A stretch of DNA of 46,747 nucleotides from JADKFD01 sp050250665 (lineage in GTDB: Bacteria; Pseudomonadota; Gammaproteobacteria; Xanthomonadales; SZUA-5): the NCBI GenBank assembly GCA_050250665.1, contig JBFWOF010000051.1, forward strand, positions 1 to 46,747. Direction: 5' to 3'. The stretch's first letter is position 1; each line of letters begins with the position of its first letter. Below are positions 1-9,195 of the stretch, piece by piece. The translations under genes and the position numbers were made by a program. Under the pieces are notes generated by a model. That model did no database searches. It was not told where the DNA came from and saw only the letters and a list, made by a program, of their open reading frames with translations.

Positions 1-72
1 CCGCGGTATCGACGGCAGTGCAGCCGTCTTGCCCGCGATCGCGGCATTCTTCAATTTCGTCTTGCTCGGCAT
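1..72 (-). CDS. 5' end of an unidentified gene (partial)
   Basis: Twenty-four codons are visible before the gene leaves the left edge. The ATG (complement of 70-72) is preceded by a strong Shine-Dalgarno, AAGGAGG, 4-5 nt upstream. The visible peptide begins MPSKTKLKNAAIAGKT and is lysine- and alanine-rich, with no recognisable domain. The start is divergent from rhlE, with about 670 bp of repeat-rich spacer between them. The frame is open to the edge. Because only the start is visible, no function can be assigned; the ribosome binding site is the main support. Confidence 0.5.
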   Translation of the reverse strand, partial: MPSKTKLKNAAIAGKTAALPSIPR

Positions 73-159
73 AGCTCCTCCTTGCGGTCATGCTATGCCC
101 TACACACAAAATTTCGGACAGGCTCCCGGCAGAGCGCTACGGGCTTTCCGCTCTTGTGG

Positions 160-515
160 GTCCAGACTTGTCTGGACGCTTCTTCGGCATCAAGCAAAGA
201 GCGTCCAGACAAGTCTGGACCTACAAATCGCGGTCCCCAGGGGTAATTTCCATAATCGCTATCCCTTTCCTTCGCGTCCTTTGCGTCCGTCTTCTGTCTG
301 CAATCCCGCCCCAGCCGCACCCAAGAGCGCCGGGGAGCCGCTGCGCGGCACCCTCGGCCTACGGGCTTTCGGCTTTTTTGGGTCCAGACAAGTCTGGACC
401 TACAAATCGCGGTCCCCAGGGGTAATTTCCGCAATCGCCATTGCTTTCCTTAGCGCCCTTTCTGCTCTTCCTTCGTGTCCTTCGCGTCCGTCTTCTGTCT
501 GCAATCCCGCCCCAG
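160..515. repeat. Palindromic repeats GTCCAGACTTGTCTGGAC and a ~115-bp duplication
   Basis: An 18-bp palindrome (GTCCAGACTTGTCTGGAC, or with AAG in the centre) occurs at 160-177, 203-220 and 382-399, and again far away at 11716-11733. The segments 203-310 and 382-515 are diverged direct copies. Each starts with the palindrome, continues through 'CTACAAATCGCGGTCCCCAG' and ends in 'CTGTCTGCAATCCCGCCCC'. Long frames cross the region on both strands but have no protein-like composition and match repeat sequence, so no gene is called between 73 and 739. Confidence 0.75.
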
Positions 516-739
516 GTCCCGGTTTTCGCGTTCTGCCAAGCGCCTCAGGTCTCGCTGAACGCTTCCCGCCGTGTCTGTTCGGGACTGGATCGCTTTCTCG
601 AACTTTATCCTGTAAGGTGCGGATTGCTCGTGTGTTTCTGTTCGTTCGTCTTGCAGTCCACGCTTCTCGTTTCATCCCTATTCCGCGATCGGCGCAGCCT
701 TGGCAACGCATCGAGATCGCACTCCTCGATGAGGTTTCC

Positions 740-2044
<1,305 letters not shown>

Positions 2045-2065
2045 GCCCTGGTTCCAGTGACATCA

Positions 2066-2098
2066 CGCAGCCCGCGCAATGCGGGCTGCGTTGTTTTT
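2066..2098 (+). terminator. Rho-independent terminator of rhlE
   Basis: A perfect 10-bp stem (CGCAGCCCGC pairing with GCGGGCTGCG) with a 5-nt loop GCAAT is followed directly by TTGTTTTT. It lies 22 bp after the rhlE stop, in the right orientation for that gene. Confidence 0.9.
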
Positions 2099-2114
2099 GG
2101 GCTTTGACCGTCCT

Positions 2115-2369
2115 GTGTGAGCGGACTCTGTCCGCGATGCTTCCCCACTTTGCGGAAGCGATTCTTGCTTGGGGCTTGCCGCATCACCGGTCGCGACGCA
2201 AGGTCGCTCCTACAGTGATCATCGCGACGCAAGGTCGCTCCTACAGTGATCGTCGCGACGCAAGGTCGCTCCTACAGTGAATGCGACGGTCCATGTAGGA
2301 GCGACCTTGCGTCGCGACCGTCAGATCTGCTGCGCCGTATTCCCTGTCGCGGACAGAGTCCGCTCCCAC
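2115..2369. repeat. REP-like cluster: three 31-bp direct copies plus inverted copies
   Basis: CGCGACGCAAGGTCGCTCC repeats at 2192, 2223 and 2254 with a 31-bp period, and an inverted copy follows at 2297-2323. A second inverted pair, GCGGACTCTGTCCGCGA (from about 2119) and TCGCGGACAGAGTCCGC (about 2347-2363), encloses the cluster. The same core recurs near 15365, 31600, 36114 and 46374. It lies between the convergent ends of rhlE and potI. The short frames here are repeat translations, not genes. Confidence 0.8.
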
Positions 2370-2400
2370 AGGGCCTGGCCTGCGGCCGACTCGAGCCACA

Positions 2401-2449
2401 AACCAGCAACCAGCAACCAACAACCGACAACCGACAACCGACAACCAGC
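2401..2449. repeat. Heptamer array A (AACCGAC-type, 7 units)
   Basis: Seven consecutive 7-bp units of consensus AACCGAC (variants AACCAGC, AACCAAC) end 1 bp before the potI stop codon. The unit family is the same as in the arrays flanking the four-helix-bundle gene at 5.6-6.05 kb. Confidence 0.85.
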
Positions 2450-2450
2450 C

Positions 2451-3293
2451 TCACTCCTGCTTGGTCGCCATCTTCATTTCCATCTGGCGACGGCGCTCGG
2501 CGCGCTCCATGAAATACCAGCCGATGACCCCGACAAGAGATACGGTGACGATCAGGATGGTCGCCAGGGCGTTGATCTTGGGGCTGACGCCCATGCGTGC
2601 CGACGAGAACACCTGCATCGGCAAGGTGGTCGATGACGGGCCGGATACAAAGCTCGCCAGCACCAGATCATCGAGCGACAGCGTGAAGGCCAGCAGCCAG
2701 CCCGAGATCAGCGCGGGCGAGATGATCGGCAGCGTGATCACGAAGAAGACCTTGATGCGATTGGCGCCCAGATCCATCGCCGCCTCCTCCAGCGAGCGAT
2801 CGAGCTCCGCCAGCCGCGAAGAAATGATCACGGTGACGAAGGCCATGCACATGGTCACGTGCGCGATCCAGATGGTCATCATGCCGCGGGACATGTCGAT
2901 GCCGGTCCAGGTGCTCAGGGACACGAACAGCAGCAGCAGCGACAGACCGGTGATCACCTCGGGCATGACCAGCGGTGCGGTGATCATGGCGGCGAACAAG
3001 GTCTTGCCGCGAAAGGCGCGCATGCGGGTCATGACCATGCCGGCCATGGTTCCCAGGACCACCGAGGCACAGGCAGTGTAGAAGGCGATGCGCAGGCTCA
3101 CCCAGGCCGCGCTGAGCATCTGGTCGTCCTGCATCAGTTCGCCGTACCACTTCACCGAAAAGCCCGACCACACGGTCACCAGGCGGTTCTCGTTGAAGGA
3201 ATAGATGATCAGGCTGAGCATCGGCGCGTACAGGAAGAAGAAGCCGATGCCGAGGAACAGCCAGCCCCATTTGGAGGTGCGGGAGTTGTTCAT
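2451..3293 (-). CDS. potI: Putrescine ABC transporter, inner-membrane permease PotI
   Basis: A 280-aa inner-membrane permease of a polyamine importer (PotFGHI type); with PotH it forms the translocation channel. It begins with a membrane segment (FLGIGFFFLYAPMLSLIIYS) and shows about six hydrophobic spans. The cytoplasmic EAA-type loop that docks the ATPase reads LEEAAMDLGAN...FFVITLPIISPALISG. The length is normal for the family. The ATG is preceded by AAGG about 9 nt upstream. It is the last gene of the pot set, separated from potH by 214 bp that contain an inverted pair of heptamer arrays. Array A abuts its 3' end. Confidence 0.93.
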   Translation of the reverse strand: MNNSRTSKWGWLFLGIGFFFLYAPMLSLIIYSFNENRLVTVWSGFSVKWYGELMQDDQMLSAAWVSLRIAFYTACASVVLGTMAGMVMTRMRAFRGKTLFAAMITAPLVMPEVITGLSLLLLFVSLSTWTGIDMSRGMMTIWIAHVTMCMAFVTVIISSRLAELDRSLEEAAMDLGANRIKVFFVITLPIISPALISGWLLAFTLSLDDLVLASFVSGPSSTTLPMQVFSSARMGVSPKINALATILIVTVSLVGVIGWYFMERAERRRQMEMKMATKQE

Positions 3294-3318
3294 CGCGAGG
3301 CACCTTGCAAGGAAAGGC

Positions 3319-3505
3319 GGGGCAGGGGGCAGAGGACGAGGGGCAGGGGGCAGGGGGCAAGGGGCACGGGAGGAGCTGCGGAGTCCGCGGCCCGGTGGCA
3401 GTCAGCCAGCGATCTCTCGGTCAACGGCTCTACAATCCAATTGCAAAGGATTTGCAGCTTGCCAAGCTGCCCCCGTGCCCCGTGCCCCGTTCCCCGTGCC
3501 CCGTC
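3319..3505. repeat. Inverted heptamer arrays B and C around a 103-bp core
   Basis: Array B (3319-3367) has seven units of GGGGCAG type. Array C (3471-3505) has five units of CCCCGTG type, whose complement GGGGCAC is the last unit of B. The arrays therefore face each other as a long inverted repeat around a unique core (3368-3470) with no convincing reading frame. The whole structure occupies the potH-potI spacer, so any potH-potI read-through transcript would contain a long G-rich/C-rich hairpin. Confidence 0.85.
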
Positions 3506-3507
3506 AC

Positions 3508-4425
3508 TCATACCAACTTCCCCTCCATCTCCTTCGACTGCGCCCGATGGAACATGACGATGGGGATGATCAACAGCGCCAGCATGACCATGGCCACGGC
3601 CGAGGCCACGGGCCAGTCGCGGTTGTTGAAGAATTCCTGCCAGAGCACGCGGCCGATCATCAGCGTCTCCGGGCCGCCGAGCATTTCCGGGATCACGAAT
3701 TCGCCGACGGCCGGAATGGCCACCAGCATGCAGCCGGCGATGATCCCGGCCTTGGACAGCGGCAGCGTCACCTTGAGGAAAGCCTGCCAGGGTTTGGCGC
3801 CGAGATCCGAGGCCGCTTCCAGCAGTCGATGGTCATGCTTGACCAGATTGGTGTACAGCGGCAGGACCATGAAGGGCAGGTAGGCGTAGACGATGCCGAT
3901 GTAGACGGCGATCGGCGTATGCAGCAGCTTCAGGGGCTCGCTGATGAATCCGATATTGATCAGGAAGTTGTTGATCAGGCCGTTCGGCTTGAGGATGCCC
4001 ACCCAGGCGTAGATGCGGATCAGGAAGGACGTCCACGAGGGCAGAATCACCAGCAGCAGCGCAATGTTCCGGGTCGCCGGGCTCATCCGTGAAATGGCGT
4101 AGGCCATGGGGTAGCCGATCGCCAGACACAGCAGCGTCGACACGATCGCAATCTTCAGCGAACTCAGATAGGCGTTGACGTAGATGCTGTCGCCGGCCAG
4201 GAACAGATAGTTCTCGCCGCGCAGTTTCAGAATCGGGAAACCGTCCACCCAATAGAGCACGTCGGTGTACGGCGGCATCGCGATCGCGGCCTTGGCGAAG
4301 GAAATCTTCAGCGCGATCAGGAAGGGGATGGCAAAGAACAGCAGCAACCAGAAATAGGGAATCGAGATCAGACCCCAGCGTGCGCCAGGGAGGAAACGCT
4401 TCCAACCGCCGGCCCGGGCGCTCAT
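3508..4425 (-). CDS. potH: Putrescine ABC transporter, inner-membrane permease PotH
   Basis: A 305-aa binding-protein-dependent permease of the polyamine transporter, partner of PotI. The first membrane span (LISIPYFWLLLFFAIPFLIA) is followed by the PotB/PotH-like periplasmic loop and about five more spans. The EAA loop reads LLEAASDLGAKPWQAFLKVTLPLSKAG and would dock the PotG ATPase. The start ATG overlaps the potG stop (ATGA), so translation is probably coupled. It ends shortly before inverted heptamer arrays B/C. Confidence 0.94.
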   Translation of the reverse strand: MSARAGGWKRFLPGARWGLISIPYFWLLLFFAIPFLIALKISFAKAAIAMPPYTDVLYWVDGFPILKLRGENYLFLAGDSIYVNAYLSSLKIAIVSTLLCLAIGYPMAYAISRMSPATRNIALLLVILPSWTSFLIRIYAWVGILKPNGLINNFLINIGFISEPLKLLHTPIAVYIGIVYAYLPFMVLPLYTNLVKHDHRLLEAASDLGAKPWQAFLKVTLPLSKAGIIAGCMLVAIPAVGEFVIPEMLGGPETLMIGRVLWQEFFNNRDWPVASAVAMVMLALLIIPIVMFHRAQSKEMEGKLV

Positions 4426-5579
4426 GAGGTCAGCACCACGCCTTCCAGATCTCCCCAGGAAATCCAGACTGCGTCATTCCAGGTGAAGTTCTCCGAGGCC
4501 CAGCGCTCCTGATTGACGAAGTTGCACATGACCTTGTCGCCGCGGTCCAGGCGCACGTGGTAGACCGAGTGACTGCCGAAATAGGCAATGTCCTCGATGA
4601 TGCCGTGTGCCTTGTTGTGCGGTTCGGTGGGCTCGTGCTTGCTGATGCGGACCTTTTCCGGCCGCAGCGCAAACGCGACGTCCATGCCCTCGAAGCCGGT
4701 TACACCATGGGCCACATAGATCGGATCGGGCAGCTTCGGACAATCGATGGTGATGAAGTCCTTCTCGTCCTTGTCGATCTTGCCCTCGAACAGATTCACC
4801 GAGCCGATGAACTCGGCGGTGTAGCGGCTGTTGGGCTGTTCGTAGATTTCGTCCGGAGGGCCGACCTGGCGTAGCGATCCAGCTTCCATGATCGCGATCC
4901 GGTGGGCCATGGTCATGGCCTCTTCCTGATCGTGCGTGACCATCACGCAGGTCACACCGAGCTTTTCGATGATATCGACCAGTTCCAGCTGCATCTGCGA
5001 GCGCAATTTCTTGTCCAGCGCGCCCATGGGTTCATCCAGCAGCAGCAGCTTGGGGCCTTTGGCCAGCGAACGGGCCAGTGCGACGCGTTGCTGCTGGCCG
5101 CCCGACAACTGATGCGGCTTGCGCTTGGCAAACTGGGTCATCTGCACGGTGGCCAGCATCTCGTCGACGCGCCGCTGGATGGCGCTCTTTTCCAGTCCGT
5201 CCTGCTTCAATCCGAAGGCAATGTTCTGTTCCACCGTCATGTGCGGAAACAGTGCATAGGACTGGAACATCATGTTCACCGGCCGCTGGAACGGCGGCAG
5301 TCCGGTCAGATCGTCGCCGGCCAGAATGACCCGTCCGGCGGTGGGTTTCTCGAAGCCGGCCAGCACCCGCAACAGGGTGGACTTGCCGCAGCCAGAGGCG
5401 CCGAGCAGAGCGAAGATCTCGCCCTGACGAATGGTGATGCTGACATCGTCGACGGCGACAAAGCCATCGAATTCCTTGCGTACGGTGTCGATGACCAGAT
5501 AGTCATCGCCGCGCTTGTCGGGGCGTCCGCCGGGGGTTGAGTTCGAGGTGGCGGAAGCGGTATCGCCGGTTGCTGTCAT
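4422..5579 (-). CDS. potG: Putrescine ABC transporter, ATP-binding protein PotG
   Basis: The 385-aa cytoplasmic ATPase that powers the polyamine importer. Motifs: Walker A GASGCGKST (60-68), Q-loop MMFQSYALFPHMTV, signature LSGGQQQRVALARS, Walker B LLLLDEPMGALD, and H-loop VMVTHDQEEA. A C-terminal TOBE-like domain follows (FALRPEKVRIS). The first ~25 residues, rich in Thr/Ser/Gly, precede the conserved fold and may be non-essential. The ATG overlaps the stop of the four-helix-bundle gene (ATGA), and its own stop overlaps potH, so the three are probably cotranslated. Confidence 0.95.
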   Translation of the reverse strand: MTATGDTASATSNSTPGGRPDKRGDDYLVIDTVRKEFDGFVAVDDVSITIRQGEIFALLGASGCGKSTLLRVLAGFEKPTAGRVILAGDDLTGLPPFQRPVNMMFQSYALFPHMTVEQNIAFGLKQDGLEKSAIQRRVDEMLATVQMTQFAKRKPHQLSGGQQQRVALARSLAKGPKLLLLDEPMGALDKKLRSQMQLELVDIIEKLGVTCVMVTHDQEEAMTMAHRIAIMEAGSLRQVGPPDEIYEQPNSRYTAEFIGSVNLFEGKIDKDEKDFITIDCPKLPDPIYVAHGVTGFEGMDVAFALRPEKVRISKHEPTEPHNKAHGIIEDIAYFGSHSVYHVRLDRGDKVMCNFVNQERWASENFTWNDAVWISWGDLEGVVLTS

Positions 5580-5998
5580 GAGTCTGCCTCGGCGGTTGTT
5601 GGTTGTCGGTTGTCAGTTGTCGGTGAAGGCCGTGTTCCGCGACCCAGATGCCCGATCAATCCGTTTAGAGGGCGTGCAACTTCACTCAGTTGCTCTTCCA
5701 GAAGCAGAAGTTGGTTCGGCGAGAGGTACTCAAGTTTCTGTGCCACGATCAACAGAGTGTGCAACTCGGCCAAGCTCCCCTTTGCGATATTCAGGTGCTG
5801 CAGGAACTCTTTCCGATGCTGTCTACCCTGACCCTCGGCAATATTGGCTGGAATCGAAACGACCGCCCTGCGGATTTGATCCGTCAGGGCGTAGGTTTCG
5901 TAATTGGGGAAGGTTCTGATAGCCACGTACACCGCCGGTGTGAGATCGATTGCGCGCTGCCAAACGACCAAGTCACGATAGCTCTGCTTTACACCCAT
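5576..5998 (-). CDS. Four-helix-bundle protein (S23/intervening-sequence-protein family)
   Basis: A 140-aa protein of the family first seen in 23S rRNA intervening sequences, related in fold to the Avd accessory protein of diversity-generating retroelements. The biochemical function is unknown. Family hallmarks: YRDLVVWQRAIDL near the start, YALTDQIRRAVVSIPANIAEG in the centre, then KEFLQHLNIAKGSLAELHTLLIVA and a C-terminal helix. The frame opens at 6052, but those first 18 codons are translated heptamer array, so the ATG at 5998 (MGVKQSYRD) is preferred. The C-terminal tail (TDNRQPTTAEADS) is also translated heptamer array. The stop overlaps the potG start. It sits inside an otherwise ordinary potF-potG operon, flanked by inverted arrays, and looks like an inserted cassette. 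Confidence 0.85.
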   Translation of the reverse strand: MGVKQSYRDLVVWQRAIDLTPAVYVAIRTFPNYETYALTDQIRRAVVSIPANIAEGQGRQHRKEFLQHLNIAKGSLAELHTLLIVAQKLEYLSPNQLLLLEEQLSEVARPLNGLIGHLGRGTRPSPTTDNRQPTTAEADS

Positions 5999-6054
5999 CG
6001 TTTCCTCCGACCGCCAGGCAGCGACTGACAACCGACAACCAGCAACCGACAACC
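5594..6054. repeat. Inverted heptamer arrays D and E flanking the four-helix-bundle gene
   Basis: Array D (5594-5621) has four units of GGTTGTC type. Array E (about 6023-6054) has four to five units of its complement AACCGAC. They form inverted ends around the ~400-bp four-helix-bundle gene. Array A, after potI, uses the same unit. Because 21 bp equals three units, the arrays translate as 7-residue periodic peptides at both ends of the reading frame. Confidence 0.85.
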
Positions 6055-6059
6055 GGGCC

Positions 6060-7208
6060 CTACTGCCCAGTCTTGACCTGGGTCCACGCGCGGTTGAAGA
6101 TGCGGTCGACCTCGGGCGGGATCACGGCGAGGTTGAACAGCGTGGCTTCGACTTCCGCCGTCGGGAACACGCGGCCATCGGCCAGGATTTCCGGATCCAC
6201 CAGTTCCTTGGCCTTGGCGTTGCCGCTGGCATAGCTGACATAGTTCTGGATGCCGGCCATGACTTCGGGCTTCATCATGTAATTGATGAAGATGTGGGCG
6301 TTGTTGGGGTGCGGGGCATCCTTGGGAATGGCCATCATGTCGAACCACACCGGTGCGCCCTGTTTGGGAATGCTGTAACCCACTTTCACGCCCTTGCCGG
6401 CTTCCTCGGCGCGATCGGCGGCCTGGATGATGTCGCCCGACCAGGCGATGGCGAGGCAGGCATCGCCGTTGGCCATCGCATCAATCACCTGCGAGGAATG
6501 GAACTGGGTGATGTAGGGGCGAATCTTCAGCATCAGATCCACACCTTTCTGGATCACGGCCGGGTCGAAGCTGTTCGGCTCTTCACCCAGATAGAGCAGC
6601 GCGATCGGCAGGATCTCCGACGGCGTGTCCAGGATATAGACGCCGCAATCGGTCATCTTCGAAATGTATTCGGGATCGAAGATCATCTTCCAGTCATCGA
6701 CCGGCGCATTGTCACCGAGGCGCTCCTTGACCTTGTCCTCGTTGTAGGCGATGCCGGTGGTGCCCCACAGATAGTTGACCGCATGGGCATTGTCCGGGTC
6801 ATTCTGGGCAATCATCTTCTGGATCTTCGGATCCATGTTGTCCAGATTGGGCAGCTTGCTCTTGTCCAGATTCATGAACACGCCGGCCTGGATCTGGCGG
6901 GCCAGGAAGGTCAGCGAGGGCACCACCACGTCGTAGCCGGAGTTGCCGGTCATCAGCTTGGCTTCGAGTACCTCGTTGCTGTCGAACACATCGTAGGTGA
7001 CCTTGATCCCGGTCTCCTTCTGGAAATTGTCGATGGTGTCCTCGGCGATGTAGTCAGACCAGTTCAGCACGTTCAGCACCTTGTCCTCGGCCTTCGGTGC
7101 CGCCGGTGCCGCAGGAGCGGCGGCGGTGGTGTCCTTGGGTGCCTCATCCTTGCCGCAGGCAACAAGGCTGGCAATTGCCAGCGCCAACAAAGCAATACGG
7201 AGTTTCAT
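6060..7208 (-). CDS. potF: Putrescine-binding lipoprotein, PotF family
   Basis: Substrate-binding component (382 aa) of the PotFGHI-type importer. The mature part starts LNVLNWSDYIAEDTIDNFQKETGIKVTYD, a typical PotF/PotD opening. It retains family blocks such as YNEDKVKERLG, DTPSEILPIALLYLG and KPEVMAGIQNYVSYASGN. E. coli PotF has a cleavable signal peptide; this one instead has a lipobox LVAC with Cys18, followed by an Ala/Pro linker, so it is probably anchored in a membrane. The frame opens at 7379, but the ATG at 7208 has AAGGAGA 9-10 nt upstream and gives the signal sequence. It is followed by the four-helix-bundle cassette and then potG. Confidence 0.93.
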   Translation of the reverse strand: MKLRIALLALAIASLVACGKDEAPKDTTAAAPAAPAAPKAEDKVLNVLNWSDYIAEDTIDNFQKETGIKVTYDVFDSNEVLEAKLMTGNSGYDVVVPSLTFLARQIQAGVFMNLDKSKLPNLDNMDPKIQKMIAQNDPDNAHAVNYLWGTTGIAYNEDKVKERLGDNAPVDDWKMIFDPEYISKMTDCGVYILDTPSEILPIALLYLGEEPNSFDPAVIQKGVDLMLKIRPYITQFHSSQVIDAMANGDACLAIAWSGDIIQAADRAEEAGKGVKVGYSIPKQGAPVWFDMMAIPKDAPHPNNAHIFINYMMKPEVMAGIQNYVSYASGNAKAKELVDPEILADGRVFPTAEVEATLFNLAVIPPEVDRIFNRAWTQVKTGQ

Positions 7209-7310
7209 CAGGGTGTTCTCCTTGAGGGTGAGCTTGTGCTTGTGGTGCAAGTGCATCGTGACTGGTCGTTTTTCCCACTGAAGCCGCGGCTTGTCAATTG
7301 GCCCCTGAAC

Positions 7311-7644
7311 CCCCGGCGTCATTGCGAGCCGTCTGTTTCGTCCCGAAACTGCCCACGGGCCATGACCCCCCGGCGTCATTGCGACCCCGGACTTGATCCG
7401 GGGGAAGCAATCCAGACCCGCAGCCGCAGAAGCACTGGATTGCTTCGTCGCTGCGCTCCTCGCAATGACGCATCAACAACTTACGAAGTGGTTCATGGAA
7501 AGCCATCTGTATCGACCCGACATTGCCCACGGGCCATGAACCCTGACCAGCGCCGAGCGGCTTGGCGGAGGGCCGCGCGCCTGCGCGGCCGCTGTTGATC
7601 TCCCGGCAGGTCAGAGCGGCGCCGCAGCGCGGCGCCCTCCAACG
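7311..7644. repeat. Two palindromic extragenic repeats between spuC and potF
   Basis: The potF-spuC spacer (7209-7721) holds no gene. Around 7370-7475 is a hairpin-rich element containing CCCCGGACTTGATCCGGGG and GAAGCAATCCAG, repeated in inverted orientation at 11566-11695. At 7564-7644 is a paired element: GAGGGCCGCGCGCCTGCGCG, a ~25-nt spacer, then CGGCGCCGCAGCGCGGCGCC. Related pairs occur at 22069-22143, 23878-23956 and 28337-28417, with a half copy at 45414-45444. These look like dispersed BIME-type elements. Confidence 0.75.
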
Positions 7645-7721
7645 CAGGGCATCACTGTGACACGCCTGGGAGCCGCCAGGCATCACCCTCGGCCTGCGTC
7701 CGGCAGCGGGCGGAGATTGCA

Positions 7722-9092
7722 TCAGCAGGCTATCCCCAGTTCCTTCGCGGTCATGTCCAGCGACTTCCAGGCCTTCTCGACCAGTTCGTCGACCTGCGCG
7801 CGGGAGATGATCAGCGGCGGCGACAGCAGCATGGTGTCGTTGGTGGCGCGCAGGATCAAACCGTTCTTGAGGGCGATGTCGCGGCAGCGGCTGCCGACCT
7901 TGCCGCGCTCGGAAAAATTCTTGCGCTCCGGTTTGTTCGGTACCAGTTCGAGGGCGCCGACCATGCCGGCGATGCGCGCTTCGCCCACCAGCGGATGCGC
8001 GCCCAGTTCCATCCAGCGCTGCTGCAGGTAGGGGCCGGTGTCGGCCTTGCAGGTATCGACGATGCGCTCTTCCTGCAGGATGCGGATGTTCTCCAGGGCC
8101 ACGGCGCAGCAGACCGGATGCCCGGAATAGGTGTAGCCATGATTCAGTTCCCCGCCTTTTTCGGCGAGCACCTTGGCGATGCGGTCGTTGAACATCGAGG
8201 CGCCCAGCGGGATGTAGCCGCTGGTCAGGCCCTTGGCGATGGTCATGATGTCCGGGCGGAAGTTGAAATACTGCGAGCCGAACCATTCGCCGGTGCGGCC
8301 GAAACCGCAGATCACCTCGTCGGCCACCAGCAGCACATCGTACTTGCGGCAGATGCGCTCGATCTCCGGCCAGTAACTCATCGGCGGAATGTAGACGCCG
8401 ATGGCGCCCATGATCGGTTCGCCGATGAATGCCGCCACGCGTTCCGGGCCGAGTTCGAGAATCTTGGCTTCCAGGCGGCGTGCCGCCACCAGGCCGTATT
8501 CCTCAGGCGACAGATCACCGCCGTCGATGAACCAGAAGGGTGGGTCGATGTGGTGGATGTTCGGGATCGGCAGGCCGCCCTGATCGTGCATGCCCTTGAA
8601 GCCACCCAGGCTGGCGCCGCCCACGGTCGAACCGTGATAGCCGTTGTAGCGGCCGATGAAGATGTTCTTCTGCGGCTGATCCTGCACCGCCCAGAAATGT
8701 CGCACCATGCGCAGGATGGTGTCGTTGGCCTCCGAGCCCGAATTGGCGAAGAAGGCATGATTCAGATCGTAGGGTGACAGTTCCGCGAGCTTGGCCGAGA
8801 GCCGCACGGTGGGCTCGGTTGTGCACTGGAAGAAGCTGTTGTAGTAGGCCAGCTCGGTCATCTGACGGGCGGCGGCGGCCCCCATCTCGGCGCGTCCATA
8901 GCCGATGTTGACGCACCAGAGACCGGCAAAGCCGTCGAGCAGCTTGTTGCCCTCGGCATCCCAGACATAAGCACCCTCGCCGCGGGTGAGGATGCGCGTG
9001 CCCTTCTGCGCCAGCGCAGCGTTGTCGTTGAAGGGATGCAGGTGGTAGGCAGCGTCCAGTTGCTGCAGGGTGCGGGTGTCGGGGTGTGTCAT
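7722..9092 (-). CDS. spuC: Class-III aminotransferase, putrescine-pyruvate aminotransferase type
   Basis: A 456-aa PLP-dependent class-III omega-aminotransferase. SpuC-type enzymes transfer the amino group of putrescine (or similar diamines) to pyruvate; the same fold also serves as GABA aminotransferase. Visible: NSGSEAN (117-123) for PLP phosphate binding, GYHGSTVGG (151-159), EPIMGA (225-230), DEV with Asp258 that pairs with the pyridine nitrogen, and catalytic Lys287 in TIAKGLTSGY. The frame opens at 9158, but the ATG at 9092 has GGAGG 4 nt away and the normal N-terminus. It lies between puuA and potF on the same strand. Without an aldehyde dehydrogenase nearby, I cannot tell whether it takes putrescine or GABA. 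Confidence 0.85.
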   Translation of the reverse strand: MTHPDTRTLQQLDAAYHLHPFNDNAALAQKGTRILTRGEGAYVWDAEGNKLLDGFAGLWCVNIGYGRAEMGAAAARQMTELAYYNSFFQCTTEPTVRLSAKLAELSPYDLNHAFFANSGSEANDTILRMVRHFWAVQDQPQKNIFIGRYNGYHGSTVGGASLGGFKGMHDQGGLPIPNIHHIDPPFWFIDGGDLSPEEYGLVAARRLEAKILELGPERVAAFIGEPIMGAIGVYIPPMSYWPEIERICRKYDVLLVADEVICGFGRTGEWFGSQYFNFRPDIMTIAKGLTSGYIPLGASMFNDRIAKVLAEKGGELNHGYTYSGHPVCCAVALENIRILQEERIVDTCKADTGPYLQQRWMELGAHPLVGEARIAGMVGALELVPNKPERKNFSERGKVGSRCRDIALKNGLILRATNDTMLLSPPLIISRAQVDELVEKAWKSLDMTAKELGIAC

Positions 9093-9195
9093 GGGTCCTC
9101 CAGCATTTCGTAAGTCACGTTGGCTGCAACGCAGCCTGCGTGACGATGTCCATTCCAAGCAGCCAGGCCTTCGTCCAGCGCGGTTTTCGAAGACG

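Noticed and set aside
29..739. N-terminal 237-residue extension of the RhlE helicase
   Set aside because: The extension translates dispersed palindromic repeats; a proper RBS and the canonical N-terminus occur at 740.
2246..2636. Overlapping small open frames between rhlE and potI
   Set aside because: They consist of translated REP and heptamer repeats and shadow the potI coding region.
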